From assembly GCA_903848955.1 (NCBI GenBank), contig CAINHS010000003.1:1-64000 (forward strand): a stretch of 64,000 nucleotides of DNA, in the 5' to 3' direction. The translations under genes were made by a program, and so were the position numbers. Every line of letters begins with the position of its first letter. Position 1 is the first letter of the stretch. Positions 27,615 to 37,043 of the stretch are shown here, in pieces. Below the pieces are notes generated by a model. It was not told the origin of the DNA and searched no databases. It worked only from the letters and a program-made list of their open reading frames with translations. The stretch comes from an uncultured beta proteobacterium. Its GTDB lineage: Bacteria; Pseudomonadota; Gammaproteobacteria; Burkholderiales; Rhodocyclaceae.

Positions 27615-28043
27615 TCAAGCCTCCTTGGGCAGGGCTACGCGCACACTGCCGGACATGTGCGTACCCCAGACATTGTTGTCGCCGCTGACGGCGATATCCA
27701 CCGTGCCGGCAGCCTCATCCCTGGACTTCACTTCACCGCTGATGGTCATGATGAAGCCGGGCAGGTTGGGTGCGCCGAGCTTGACGTCGATGGCCTTCAG
27801 CGTGCACTCGGGGCCGGCCCAGTCGGTGACGTAGCGTCCCATCAGGCCGTTGCTGGTCAGGATGTTCATGAAGACGTCGGGCAAACCGACCGCCTGCGCC
27901 GCCTTCTTGTCGTGATGCACCGGCGTGAAATCGCGCGACACAATGGCGCCGCCGATGATCAGGCCGGCGGTAAGGGGGATGGTCAGCGGCGGCAGTTTCT
28001 CGCCGACGGCGACGCTGGCGAAGCGCCGTGTGGTTTTGTTCAT
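27615..28043 (-). CDS. chsH1: ChsH1-like MaoC hydratase subunit
   Basis: A 142-residue hot-dog protein. The hydratase dyad Asp38-x4-His43 is in SRDFTPVHHDKKA. ChsH1 forms a heteromeric hydratase with ChsH2, adding water to the 17(20)-enoyl-CoA of the three-carbon steroid side chain. It starts 29 bp after the chsH2 stop and ends 3 bp before the aldolase gene, so order and spacing mimic the igr-operon module of sterol-degrading actinobacteria. Having the full Asp/His pair here while the neighbour has lost its His indicates that this subunit supplies the active site. Confidence 0.87.
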   Translation of the reverse strand: MNKTTRRFASVAVGEKLPPLTIPLTAGLIIGGAIVSRDFTPVHHDKKAAQAVGLPDVFMNILTSNGLMGRYVTDWAGPECTLKAIDVKLGAPNLPGFIMTISGEVKSRDEAAGTVDIAVSGDNNVWGTHMSGSVRVALPKEA

Positions 28044-28072
28044 GGTCTCATCTCGCTATGCTGTTGTTGGGC

Positions 28073-29053
28073 TCAGGCGGGGTAGAAGTTGGGCAGCACG
28101 GTCTTGTCGTCGACGCGCTCCACCTTGCCCTTCACCTTCATGCCGATATACACCTTGTCGGCTTCGCAGCCGACGATGTTGGCCACCAGCCGCGTGCCTT
28201 CGCTCAGCTGGATCAGTCCGCATACCAGGGGATAGGGATAACCGGGGAATTTCGGATAACTGAGTTCCGTGAAACTGAACACTTCCCCTTCCAGGCTGGA
28301 CTCGATGGAGTCCCACTCCGTGGAATTGCAGACGCCGCACATCGGACGCGGCGGATGGCGCAGCGTGCCGCATTGCTTGCAGCGCTGGATCAGCAGTTTG
28401 CCCGCATCGATGGCTTCCCACCACCAGGCGTTGTCATGTCCGCGTGGTGCCTGGATGCGCGCCGGTGCGGCGGGCATGGCGTCGTCGGAGGTAGCGGCCT
28501 TGGCTTCGGCCGTCGCGACGTTGGGCTGGAACTTCAGCACGCGGAACACCTGCCGGCCGACTTTGGCGCCGGTCTGATCGGTAAATGTGTTGACCGTCTC
28601 GACGAAGTAGCCGACACCGCGCGCCGTGTTCTTGCGCTCGGAGATGCTGTCTATGGTCTGGTGCGAGGTGATCTGGTCGCCGGGGCGCAGATCGCGATAG
28701 AACTCGGTCCGGGTATTGGTGCCGAGTACGCCGGTGAAGCCATGCGCGTCGAAGATCGCATGCAGTTCGCGCTGCACATCCAGCTTGGCATCCGGCGCCG
28801 GTGTCTGGGCCATCGAATAGCCTTCCATGGCCCAGGTCAGCAACATGGTCGGCGGCGCGATGATGCCGTGCTTGGCCGATGTCGCGGCGAAAGCCTCGTC
28901 GGTATATACGGGGTTCTCGTCGCCCATCACTTCGGCCCAGTGCCGGATCATGGCCTTGTTGACGTCGTCCTTGCCCGTTCGTGGCGCGCTGACTTCGCCG
29001 CCGACGTAGGCTTGAACCTTGGCTTCGAAGGCTGTTATCTCTTCAGGAGTCAT
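28073..29053 (-). CDS. chsH2: ChsH2-like MaoC-DUF35 fusion
   Basis: A 326-residue two-domain protein. Residues 1-180 are a MaoC-like hot-dog in which the hydratase motif reads GDENPVYTD (Asp45, but Tyr50 where His is expected), so it should be catalytically incomplete. Residues from about 205 form a DUF35 domain: a rubredoxin-like zinc ribbon with CKQCG and CGVC, then an OB fold (GEVFSFTELSY, LVANIVGCEADKVYIGMKVK). In known systems this C-terminal part binds and activates the Ltp2-type aldolase, coupling hydration to cleavage. It lies at the head of the chsH2-chsH1-ltp2 set, just after a KstD-like flavoprotein gene. Confidence 0.9.
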   Translation of the reverse strand: MTPEEITAFEAKVQAYVGGEVSAPRTGKDDVNKAMIRHWAEVMGDENPVYTDEAFAATSAKHGIIAPPTMLLTWAMEGYSMAQTPAPDAKLDVQRELHAIFDAHGFTGVLGTNTRTEFYRDLRPGDQITSHQTIDSISERKNTARGVGYFVETVNTFTDQTGAKVGRQVFRVLKFQPNVATAEAKAATSDDAMPAAPARIQAPRGHDNAWWWEAIDAGKLLIQRCKQCGTLRHPPRPMCGVCNSTEWDSIESSLEGEVFSFTELSYPKFPGYPYPLVCGLIQLSEGTRLVANIVGCEADKVYIGMKVKGKVERVDDKTVLPNFYPA

Positions 29054-29083
29054 GTTTGCTTTCCACCTTGGTCTGATTGATAG

Positions 29084-30556
29084 TTACGCGCCACCTGCGG
29101 CATGACGCCCGGCCTCGCGGCCAAAGAAACTCGAGTCGCCCAGCGACATGCCGGACGAATAGCCTTCGCCCCAGCGCGGCAGACCGCAGGCCGTGCGTCC
29201 TGCGGCATAGAGGCCGCCGATCACCTGGCCGCCGGCATCCAGCACCTGACCCGTGGTCAGCGTGGACAGGCCGCCCAGGGTAAAAAACGAGGCCGGGTAG
29301 TCTCGCTCGGAATAACTCATGGCGGCAAAGGGCGCCTCGACCAGGGGCTTGAGATAGGCCGCATCCTTGTGCCAGAGCGGATCGAGTCCCTGCCCGGCGT
29401 TGCGGTTGTAGCACTCGACCGTATGCGTCAGCTCACCCTGCGGCAGTCCCAGTTCGCTCTCGACTTCCTCCCAGGTCTCGCCGACTGCGGCGATGTCGAT
29501 ATCGGGCCTGGTCATCGGCCGCTTGAAAATGCTGTTGTCAACCAGCAGCCAGACGCGGCCGTTGGGCTGACGCAGCATGTAGTGCGTGACGCGGCCGTGG
29601 TAGGCGTCCTCGTTGATGAAGCGCTGGCCGTTCTCGTTGATGAAAATGCCCTTGACCAGCGATCCCGGCGGGAAGAAGGGGCGCGTGGCAAAGAACTGGT
29701 CCATGTGGATGGCCGCGGCGCCGACCGAGATGCCCATGCGTATGCCGGAGCCGTCGTCATTGCCCCCCGTGGTCGGAACCGGGCAGCCCAGCGCCTGCGG
29801 CGTGTAGCGGCGCAGCATTTCATCATTGCAGATGTAGCCGCCGGCACAGAGGATGACGCCCTTGTGCGCCCGCAGCATGCGCGGCTGGCCATCGATGCGG
29901 ACGACGAGGCCATGTACCTTGTTGTCTTCGTCGGCGATCAGGGCCAGCACACGGCTGCTGAAATGCGCCTCGACGCCGAGTTGCATGACCCTGGCCGTAA
30001 GCTTCTCCATGATCAGCTTGCCGGCACCCCAGCCTTCCATCTGCGCCGCATGGCCGCGCGGCGCAGGTTTGGCCTGTTGCGCGAAGGGCCAGGCCGCCTC
30101 GCTGCCGGACCAGATCAGGGTGTCGTCGGTGGTGGGTTCCAGCCACTTGCCCGGCAGGTAGGTGCCCTTGAAGGGAATGCCCTGCTCGTTGAGCCAGTGA
30201 TAATGGGCCAGCGCACTGTCGGCATAGAGGCGCACGCGCGCTTCATCGGCGCCCGGCCCGCCGGCCATCATCAGGTAGTTGAAGAAGTCTTCGGTGGCAT
30301 CCTCGAATCCGGCGGCCTTTTGCACCGGCGTGCCGCCGCCGCCGCCCAGATAGAATTCGCCGCCGGAAAGCGCTGCACTGCCCCCCGCGGCCGCCGCGAC
30401 TTCCAGAATGCATACTCTGGCACCGGCCTGATGGGCTTCGATCGCGGCGCAGGCGCCGGCGATGCCGAAGCCGGCAATGGCCACATCCGTTTCCATGTCC
30501 CAGTGCGCAACATCCTTCAGGCGCAGCGGATGGGACGGGGAATAGTTATTCGACAA
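29084..30556 (-). CDS. FAD-dependent oxidoreductase, KstD/fumarate-reductase-like
   Basis: A 490-residue flavoprotein. The N-terminal Rossmann motif is DVAIAGFGIAGACAAIEAHQ with the ribityl region GGSAALSGGEFYLGGGGGTP; the C-terminal FAD motif is GGLYAAGRTACGLPRWGEGY with SSGMSLGDSSFFGR. This layout belongs to the FAD-binding-2 family of 3-ketosteroid dehydrogenases and fumarate reductases. It probably introduces or removes a ring C=C of a 3-ketosteroid, but the position cannot be read. The start is TTG 30554-30556 with GAGGAG six to seven bases upstream. It is followed 30 bp later by chsH2. Confidence 0.82.
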   Translation of the reverse strand: MSNNYSPSHPLRLKDVAHWDMETDVAIAGFGIAGACAAIEAHQAGARVCILEVAAAAGGSAALSGGEFYLGGGGGTPVQKAAGFEDATEDFFNYLMMAGGPGADEARVRLYADSALAHYHWLNEQGIPFKGTYLPGKWLEPTTDDTLIWSGSEAAWPFAQQAKPAPRGHAAQMEGWGAGKLIMEKLTARVMQLGVEAHFSSRVLALIADEDNKVHGLVVRIDGQPRMLRAHKGVILCAGGYICNDEMLRRYTPQALGCPVPTTGGNDDGSGIRMGISVGAAAIHMDQFFATRPFFPPGSLVKGIFINENGQRFINEDAYHGRVTHYMLRQPNGRVWLLVDNSIFKRPMTRPDIDIAAVGETWEEVESELGLPQGELTHTVECYNRNAGQGLDPLWHKDAAYLKPLVEAPFAAMSYSERDYPASFFTLGGLSTLTTGQVLDAGGQVIGGLYAAGRTACGLPRWGEGYSSGMSLGDSSFFGREAGRHAAGGA

Positions 30557-30845
30557 AACGGTCTCCTCGGCTGTTGTCCGTCACCCTAAGCTTCGCTCGG
30601 TCAGGACGGGATGTCATACCTCATTTAGAGGAGGACGCCCGAATACGTGGCCGGCAATCTCTCCTTGGGCCAGGTTCGCCGGGATACACCATATGTCCGG
30701 AACCTCCGCGCCGGCGCCAAATACGCCCAATTTGGGTATCTTCTGCCGGCCCGGCGCCTTGGTCCGCATTATCGTTAACGCACTTGCATGGCGAAGACCT
30801 GGTCTTGGCCATCGCCGTCGCCAACGCTGATCAAGGGGAGAACAC
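30557..30845. other. Divergent promoter region
   Basis: A 289-bp gap between the KstD-like gene (minus) and the thiolase gene (plus). No protein-coding feature is apparent. It contains an ATAC-CCCAA-T-TTGGG-TAT-like inverted repeat at about 30721-30739 and an AAGGGGAG ribosome-binding site before the thiolase ATG. The recurring TMGTC dyad is not present here. Confidence 0.45.
30721..30739. promoter_or_regulatory. Candidate operator (CCCAA-T-TTGGG repeat)
   Basis: Five-base perfect arms CCCAA (30726-30730) and TTGGG (30732-30736) flanked by ATAC and GTAT, giving an imperfect 19-bp dyad between two divergent catabolic genes. It differs from the recurring motif elsewhere, so it could serve another regulator. 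Not verified. Confidence 0.3.
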
Positions 30846-32054
30846 ATGACTGAGGTTTTCATTTACGACCACGTGCGCACGCCGCGCGGCCGCGGCAAGG
30901 CCGACGGCGGCCTGCACGAAATCACGCCGATTCAACTGGCGGCACAAATGCTGGAGGCACTGCGCGACCGCAGCCAACTCGACACCCGCCTGGTGGAGGA
31001 CGTGATCCTCGGCTGCGTGGTGCCGGTCGGCGAACAGGGCGGCAACGTCGGGCGCATCGCCGCGCTGGTGGCCGATTACGCCAACAGCGTGCCGGGCATC
31101 CAGATCAATCGCTACTGCGGCTCCGGCCTCGAGGCGGTCAATTTCGCCGCAGCCAAGGTGGGTTCCGGCCAGGTCGATCTGGCCATCGGCGGCGGTGTCG
31201 AGAGCATGTCGCGGGTGCCCATGGGCAGCGACGGCGGCGCCATGGCCCTCGATCCCCAGGTCGCTTTCAAGATGTACTTCACCATGCAGGGCGTCAGCGC
31301 CGACCTCCTGTCCACGCTGTGCGGCTTCAGCCGCGAGCAGTGCGACGCCTTTGCCGTCGAGAGCCAGAAGCGGGCTGCCGCCGCCTGGGCCAAAGGCTAT
31401 TTCAGCAAATCCGTGGTGCCGGTCAGGGACATCCTCGGACTGCCGGTTCTGGAGCGGGACGAAACCATCCGCCCGGAGGTCACCCTCGAATCGCTGGCCG
31501 CCATGAAGCCTTCCTTCCTGGACATGGGCATCCAGTACGGTTTTGACGGCGTGGCCCTGCAAAAATACCCCGAGGTGGAAGCCATCCAGCACATGCACCA
31601 TGCCGGCAACAGTTCCGGCATCGTCGATGGCGCCTCCGCCGTGCTGATCGGCAACAAGGAAATCGGCGCCAGGCTGGGCCTGAAGCCACGGGCACGGATC
31701 CGCTCCACCGTCACCGTCGGTTCCGAACCCACCCTGATGCTCGACGCCCCCAGCATCGCTTCGCTGAAGGCCCTGAAGAAGGCCGGCATGAGCGTCGCCG
31801 ACATCGGCCTGTGGGAACTCAACGAAGCCTTCTCCTCGGTGGTGTTGTGCCTGATGCAGCGCCTGGACGTGCCCCACGACAGGATCAACGTCAATGGCGG
31901 CGCCATCGCCATGGGCCATCCGCTGGGAGCCACCGGCGGCATGCTCATCGGCACTCTGCTGGACGAAATGGAACGGCGAAACGTCGGCACCGGCCTGGTG
32001 AGTCTGTGCGAAGCCGCCGGCATGGGCACCTCCACCATCATCGAACTCGTTTGA
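30846..32054 (+). CDS. Acetyl-CoA C-acyltransferase (FadA-like thiolase)
   Basis: A 402-residue thiolase with all catalytic elements: nucleophilic Cys in INRYCGSGLEAVNFA, the NEAF box in LWELNEAFSSVVLCL, His in GGAIAMGHPLGATGG and the second Cys in VSLCEAAGMGTSTI. It would release acetyl-CoA (or propionyl-CoA) from a 3-oxoacyl-CoA. It is followed 28 bp downstream by the FadB-like gene, so the two probably form a FadAB-type complex. It differs from the thiolase at 18775, suggesting division of labour between rounds of degradation. Confidence 0.93.
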   Translation: MTEVFIYDHVRTPRGRGKADGGLHEITPIQLAAQMLEALRDRSQLDTRLVEDVILGCVVPVGEQGGNVGRIAALVADYANSVPGIQINRYCGSGLEAVNFAAAKVGSGQVDLAIGGGVESMSRVPMGSDGGAMALDPQVAFKMYFTMQGVSADLLSTLCGFSREQCDAFAVESQKRAAAAWAKGYFSKSVVPVRDILGLPVLERDETIRPEVTLESLAAMKPSFLDMGIQYGFDGVALQKYPEVEAIQHMHHAGNSSGIVDGASAVLIGNKEIGARLGLKPRARIRSTVTVGSEPTLMLDAPSIASLKALKKAGMSVADIGLWELNEAFSSVVLCLMQRLDVPHDRINVNGGAIAMGHPLGATGGMLIGTLLDEMERRNVGTGLVSLCEAAGMGTSTIIELV

Positions 32055-32082
32055 ATCGCCACGGACTAATCAAGGAAAAGCC

Positions 32083-34269
32083 ATGAGTGAAGTCATCCAC
32101 GTTTCGGTCGACGCCGACGGCATAGCAACGCTGCTGTTCGACCGCAAAGACAATGTCATGAATGTGATGGACATGAAGTTCATGACCGAGCTGGAAACCG
32201 CCGTGAAACAGGTGGCCGGCGACGACGCCATCAAGGGCGCCATCATCACCTCGGGCAAGCCGGTGTTTGCCGCCGGCGCCGACCTGAAGGACATGGAAGC
32301 CGCCCAGGAACGCAATCAGAACCTGCCCCTGGCCGAGCGCCTGAAGCAGAACGCCTCGCTCTCGATGCTGTTGCGTCGCATGGAGACCTGCGGCAAACCG
32401 GTCGTCTGCGCCGTCAACGGCATAGCCATGGGCGGCGGCACCGAGATCGCACTGGCCTGCCACTATCGCGTCGTTGCCGACAACAAGAGCATCAAGCTCG
32501 GCCTGCCTGAAGTCCAGGTCGGCCTGCTGCCCGGCGCCGGCGGCACGCAGCGGGTGGTCCGCCTGGTAGGCGTCCAGGCCTCTGCGCCGGTGCTGCTGGA
32601 AGGCGCGGCCCTGAGCCCGGAGAAGGCTCTGAAGATGGGCTTGATCCACAAGGTGGTGCCCCAGGAACAACTGATGGCCGAAGCCAGGCGCTGGATTCTG
32701 GAAGAAGGCGACCCGGTGCAACCCTGGGACAAGAAGGGATTCAAGGTGCCCGGCGGCGCCGGCGCCATGGCCCCCGCCGTGGGGCAGATGATGGTGGTCA
32801 GCAATGCCATGATCCAGGCCAAGACCTTCCACAACATGCCGGCACCGAAGGCCATCCTCTCCTGCCTCTACGAGGGCGCCTTCCTGCCCATGGACAAGGC
32901 CTTGCAGGTGGAAGCCAAGTACTTCACCCTGCTCAACATGGATCCGGTGTCACGCAACATGATCCGCACCCTGTTCATCAACAAGGGCAATGCCGACAAA
33001 CTGATGCACCGGCCAGAGGGCGTGGCCAAGACTGTTTACCAGAAGATCGGCGTGGTCGGCGCCGGCCTGATGGGCGCCGGTGTCGCCTACAGTTGCGCCA
33101 AGCTCGGCATCGACGTGGTGCTGATCGACCGCGATCAGGCCGCCGCCGAAAAGGGCAAGGCCTACAGCAGCAAGCGCCTGGAGAAGGATATCGCCAAGGG
33201 ACGCATGACCCGGGACAAGGCCGACGTCATCCTGGCGCGCATCCATCCGACCATCGACTACGCCGCCCTGGCGGATGTCGAGATCGTGGTCGAAGCCGTA
33301 TTCGAGGACCGGGGCCTGAAGGCCGACATCACCAGGAAGCTGGAAGCCGTGCTGCCCAGGCAGGCGGTGATAGCTTCCAACACCTCGGCGCTGCCGATTA
33401 CCGAACTGGCCGAGGCCGGCCAGCGCCCCGAGAATGTCATCGGCCTGCACTTCTTCTCGCCGGTCGAGCGCATGCCGCTGGTGGAAGTCATCTGCGGCAA
33501 AAAGACATCGGCCGAGACCCTGGCCCGCGCCCTGGATCTGGTCGGACAGATGAAGAAGACGCCGATCGTGGTCAACGACGGTCCGGGCTTCTTCACCAGC
33601 CGCTTCATCGGCGCCTACGTCAATGAAAGCCTGAGCATGGTGACCGAAGGGGTGAAACCCGCGCTGATCGAGAATGCCGCCAGGATGGCCGGCATCCCGG
33701 TGGGGCCGCTCACCGTGTCGGACGAAATCGGCCTCGACGTCGCCTACCACGGCGGCATGCAGCGGAAGAAGGATGCCGGCGCCGGCTTCAAGGCCACGCC
33801 GACCTTCCTCCTGGTGGAAAAGCTGGTCGGAGAACTGGGTCGCCATGGCCGCAAGAACGGCAAGGGCTTCTTCGAGTATGCCGCCGACGGCAGCAAGAAA
33901 CTGTGGGCCGGTCTGGCCGAGTCATACCCCCTGCTGCCGACGCAACCGACGGTGGATGAAGTGAAGGCGCGGATGCTCTACTCCCAGCTGGTCGACGCCG
34001 CCAAGGCGATGGCCGAAGGCGTGCTGCTGGACCCTGCCGACGGCGACGTCGGTTCCATTCTGGGCGTCGGCTTCCCGGCCTACCTGGGCGGCCCCTTCTC
34101 GATGATGGATACCATCGGCATTGACAAGGTGGTGGCCGAGTGCGACCGGCTGGCGGCAGCCTACGGCGAACAGTTTGCGCCGCCGCAGTTGCTGCGTGAC
34201 ATGGCCGGCAAGGGCCAGACCTTCTACGGCGCCACGCGCATCACGCCGCCTGCGCTAAGCAAGGCCTGA
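32083..34269 (+). CDS. fadB: FadB-like enoyl-CoA hydratase/3-hydroxyacyl-CoA dehydrogenase
   Basis: A 728-residue bifunctional protein. The N-terminal crotonase domain has VFAAGADLKDMEAAQ and the two catalytic Glu residues in AMGGGTEIALACHY and GLPEVQVGLLPGAGGTQR. A linker leads to the dehydrogenase: NAD-binding KIGVVGAGLMGAGVAYSCA, catalytic His in GLHFFSPVERMPLVEVI and PGFFTSRFIGAYVNE. The C-terminal dehydrogenase repeats are present, so length is normal. It performs hydration and oxidation in beta-oxidation, here together with the upstream thiolase. The relevant substrate may be a linear fragment of the degraded ring or side chain. Confidence 0.94.
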   Translation: MSEVIHVSVDADGIATLLFDRKDNVMNVMDMKFMTELETAVKQVAGDDAIKGAIITSGKPVFAAGADLKDMEAAQERNQNLPLAERLKQNASLSMLLRRMETCGKPVVCAVNGIAMGGGTEIALACHYRVVADNKSIKLGLPEVQVGLLPGAGGTQRVVRLVGVQASAPVLLEGAALSPEKALKMGLIHKVVPQEQLMAEARRWILEEGDPVQPWDKKGFKVPGGAGAMAPAVGQMMVVSNAMIQAKTFHNMPAPKAILSCLYEGAFLPMDKALQVEAKYFTLLNMDPVSRNMIRTLFINKGNADKLMHRPEGVAKTVYQKIGVVGAGLMGAGVAYSCAKLGIDVVLIDRDQAAAEKGKAYSSKRLEKDIAKGRMTRDKADVILARIHPTIDYAALADVEIVVEAVFEDRGLKADITRKLEAVLPRQAVIASNTSALPITELAEAGQRPENVIGLHFFSPVERMPLVEVICGKKTSAETLARALDLVGQMKKTPIVVNDGPGFFTSRFIGAYVNESLSMVTEGVKPALIENAARMAGIPVGPLTVSDEIGLDVAYHGGMQRKKDAGAGFKATPTFLLVEKLVGELGRHGRKNGKGFFEYAADGSKKLWAGLAESYPLLPTQPTVDEVKARMLYSQLVDAAKAMAEGVLLDPADGDVGSILGVGFPAYLGGPFSMMDTIGIDKVVAECDRLAAAYGEQFAPPQLLRDMAGKGQTFYGATRITPPALSKA

Positions 34270-34295
34270 TGTAAGTCACCGGGACGACGCCGACA

Positions 34296-35927
34296 ATGCA
34301 ACAACATAGCTTCGACTACATCATCGTCGGCGGCGGCACGGCCGGCTGCGTGCTGGCCAACCGGCTGAGCGAGGACGCTGCGGTGAACGTTCTGCTGCTC
34401 GAAGCCGGCGGCAAGGACAACGCCCCTCTGATCAGGATTCCCGCCGGCTGGACCCAGGCCATGCTCGATCCGAAACTGGCCTGGGTGCATCAGACTGCAC
34501 CTGCGCCTGCCCTGCACGATCGCACGATGGTCATGCCGCGCGGCAAGGTGATGGGCGGCTCGTCATCGATCAACGGCCTGGTCTATGTGCGCGGCCAGCC
34601 CGAGGACTTCGACGGCTGGGCGGCAGCCGGTGCCCGCGGCTGGAGCTGGAAGGAAGTCCTGCCCTACTTCATCCGCGGCGAGGACTGGTCGGGCGCGCCC
34701 GGCGCCGGACGCGGCAAGGGCGGCCCGCTGCTGGTCTCGCCGGGCTTCGAACCGACGCGCTTCGGCGAAGTCCTGATGGAGGGCGCACGCCAGTTCGGCT
34801 GGCGGGTCGACCACGACTACAACGGCCCCAGCCAGGAAGGCATGGGCTGGGTGCAACTGACCGGCCGCGACCACCGCCGCTGCTCGGCCGCCGACGCCTA
34901 CCTGAAACCGGCGATGAAGCGCCCCAATCTGCGCGTCGAACTGAATGCCCTGGCAACGCGGGTGCTGTTCGAAGGCAAGCGCGCCACAGGCGTCGAATAC
35001 CTGCAGGACGGCCGGCGTGTCCAGGTCAAGGCCGGGCGCGAGGTGCTGCTGGCGGCGGGAGCCGTCCGCTCGCCGCAACTGCTGATGCTCTCCGGCATCG
35101 GCCCCGGGGCACAGCTGCAAAGCTTCGGCATCCCGGTGCTGGCCGACCGCGCCGGTGTCGGCAGCAACCTGCAGGATCACCTGGTGCTGGTCATGGGCTG
35201 GCGCCTCAAGCCGGGCGGGCCCAGCCACAACCCCAACCTGAACGGCTGGCGGCTGGTGCGCGAAGTGCTGCGTTTCCTGCTCTTCAAGAAGGGCGCCATG
35301 AACATGTCGGTCGGCGACGTCATGCTGTTCTTCAAGAGCCGGCCGGATCTGTCGCGACCCGATGTCCAGGTGCACTGCCTGCCGGTGACCGGCGACGTGG
35401 AAAGAAAACATGCGACCGGCGAGAACAAGCCGCACAAGGAGCCCGGCATCACCCTGGCGCCCTGCGACATGCGTCCGCGTTCGCGCGGCAGCGTCAGCCT
35501 GGTCTCAGCCGATCCCGTGGCGCTGGCCAAGGTCGATCCGCGCTACCTGAGCGACGAGGATGACTGGAAAACGGTGCTCGCCGCCGTGGATATCCTGCGC
35601 CGGCTGGCCGGGACACCGGCGCTGGCGGCCCTGATCGAGTGCGAACTGTACCCCGGCGCACAGCATCTCAGCGAAGCGCAATTGCGCGAGGCGCTGATCC
35701 ACATTTCGACCACCGGCCACCATCCGGTCGGCACCTGCCGCATGGGTTCCGACGCCGATGCGGTGCTCGACCCGGAGTTGCGCGTCCGCGGCATCGAGGG
35801 CCTGCGCGTGGTCGACGCCTCGGTAATGCCCTGCCTGCCCTCGGGCAACACCAACGCGCCGACCTTCATGATCGCCGAACGCGCATCAGACCTGATCCGC
35901 GGCCGCAGGCCGCTGGTCGCCGATTGA
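34296..35927 (+). CDS. GMC-family FAD alcohol oxidoreductase
   Basis: A 543-residue glucose-methanol-choline oxidoreductase of the choline/alkyl-alcohol dehydrogenase type. The FAD motif is DYIIVGGGTAGCVLANRLSE, followed by LLLEAGGKD, the GMC signature MPRGKVMGGSSSINGLVYVR and AGAVRSPQLLMLSGIGP. The catalytic His region is STTGHHPVGTCRMGSDADAV and the end is PSGNTNAPTFMIAERASDLI. No signal peptide is visible, so it is cytoplasmic or peripheral. In this operon it could oxidise a primary or secondary alcohol on the sterol (for example a C26 alcohol or the 3-OH) to the aldehyde or ketone. The substrate is inferred only. Confidence 0.88.
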   Translation: MQQHSFDYIIVGGGTAGCVLANRLSEDAAVNVLLLEAGGKDNAPLIRIPAGWTQAMLDPKLAWVHQTAPAPALHDRTMVMPRGKVMGGSSSINGLVYVRGQPEDFDGWAAAGARGWSWKEVLPYFIRGEDWSGAPGAGRGKGGPLLVSPGFEPTRFGEVLMEGARQFGWRVDHDYNGPSQEGMGWVQLTGRDHRRCSAADAYLKPAMKRPNLRVELNALATRVLFEGKRATGVEYLQDGRRVQVKAGREVLLAAGAVRSPQLLMLSGIGPGAQLQSFGIPVLADRAGVGSNLQDHLVLVMGWRLKPGGPSHNPNLNGWRLVREVLRFLLFKKGAMNMSVGDVMLFFKSRPDLSRPDVQVHCLPVTGDVERKHATGENKPHKEPGITLAPCDMRPRSRGSVSLVSADPVALAKVDPRYLSDEDDWKTVLAAVDILRRLAGTPALAALIECELYPGAQHLSEAQLREALIHISTTGHHPVGTCRMGSDADAVLDPELRVRGIEGLRVVDASVMPCLPSGNTNAPTFMIAERASDLIRGRRPLVAD

Positions 35928-35954
35928 CCCTGTCATAGCGATGAGGATACATCC

Positions 35955-37043
35955 GTGAATTTCGATTTCTCCGACGACCAGCGCCTGCTGCAGGAGGAGG
36001 TGCGCAAAATGCTCGCGGCCACCAGCACCTCCGCCGAAGTGCGCAAGACGCTCGCGGGCGAAGCGCCCTACTCCGCCGCGGTCTGGCGCCAACTGCTGGA
36101 CATGGGCGCCGCCGCCGCCGCCATCCCCGAGGCCTACGGCGGTGCCGGCCTCGGCTACCTGGAACTGTGCCTGGTGGCCGAGGAAGCCGGCCGCCACCTG
36201 GCGCCCGTGCCGCTGGCCTCGAGCATCTACCTTGCGGCCGAAGCGCTGTTGCAGGGCGGCAGCGAAGCGCAGAAACAGCATTGGCTGCCGCGCATCGCCA
36301 AGGGCGAGATCATCGCCACGGCCGCGCTGGGCAGCGCCGAAACCTACCTGACGCCGGCGCCGCTGAGCTTCGACGGACGCACGCTGAACGGCAGCGTCAG
36401 CGCCCTGCCCGACGGCAGCGTGGCCGGACTGGCGATACTGCGCCACGACGACGAACTGCTGCTGGTCGACCTGGCGGCAGCGGGCGTCAGCCGACGCGCA
36501 TTGCCAAGCCTGGACCCGACGCGGCCTTACGCTGAAATTTCCTTCGCCGCCACTCCGGCGCAACGCCTGGGCGCCGGCAACTGTGCGGCACTGGCGCAGC
36601 GCGTGCTCGACGCCGCCGCCGTGCTGCTGGCCTTCGAGCAGGTCGGCGGCGCCGCACGCACGCTGGACATGAGCCGCGACTATGCGCTTGAGCGCAAGGC
36701 GTTCGGCCGCCAGATCGGCGGCTTCCAGGCGCTCAAACACAAGATGGCCGACATCTACACGCGCAACGAAATGGCCCGGGTGCATGCCTATTACGGCGCC
36801 TGGGCGCTGTCGTCGCAGGCGCCGGAGTTGCCCGTTGCCGCCGCCGCCGCCCGCGTCGCGGCGACCACGGCCTACAACTACGCCGCCGAGGAAGCCATCG
36901 AGATCCACGGCGGCATCGGCTACACTTGGGAGATGGATTGCCATCTGCATCTGCGCCGCGCCCGCTACCTGGGGCAGTTGATAGGCAGCGTGCACGCCTG
37001 GCGTGCGCGCCTGGGAGATGAACTGGTCAAGGGAGCCGCATGA
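35955..37043 (+). CDS. Acyl-CoA dehydrogenase, short subunit (pair 4)
   Basis: A 362-residue ACAD-fold protein, MNFDFSDDQRLLQEEVRKML, with AAIPEAYGGAGLGYLELCLV, ALERKAFGRQIGGFQALKHK and AIEIHGGIGYTWEMDCHLHL. At helix G the usual Glu-Arg is replaced by Asp219-Ala (RVLDAAAVLLAFEQ), so the base is missing. It overlaps the next ACAD gene by four bases (ATGA at 37040-37043), which indicates coupled translation and a 1:1 complex. Confidence 0.88.
   Translation: MNFDFSDDQRLLQEEVRKMLAATSTSAEVRKTLAGEAPYSAAVWRQLLDMGAAAAAIPEAYGGAGLGYLELCLVAEEAGRHLAPVPLASSIYLAAEALLQGGSEAQKQHWLPRIAKGEIIATAALGSAETYLTPAPLSFDGRTLNGSVSALPDGSVAGLAILRHDDELLLVDLAAAGVSRRALPSLDPTRPYAEISFAATPAQRLGAGNCAALAQRVLDAAAVLLAFEQVGGAARTLDMSRDYALERKAFGRQIGGFQALKHKMADIYTRNEMARVHAYYGAWALSSQAPELPVAAAAARVAATTAYNYAAEEAIEIHGGIGYTWEMDCHLHLRRARYLGQLIGSVHAWRARLGDELVKGAA

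Noticed and set aside
34274-34289. AAGTCACCGGGACGA upstream of the GMC gene as a dyad site
   Set aside because: The spacer is one base too short and the position is only a few bases from the start codon.
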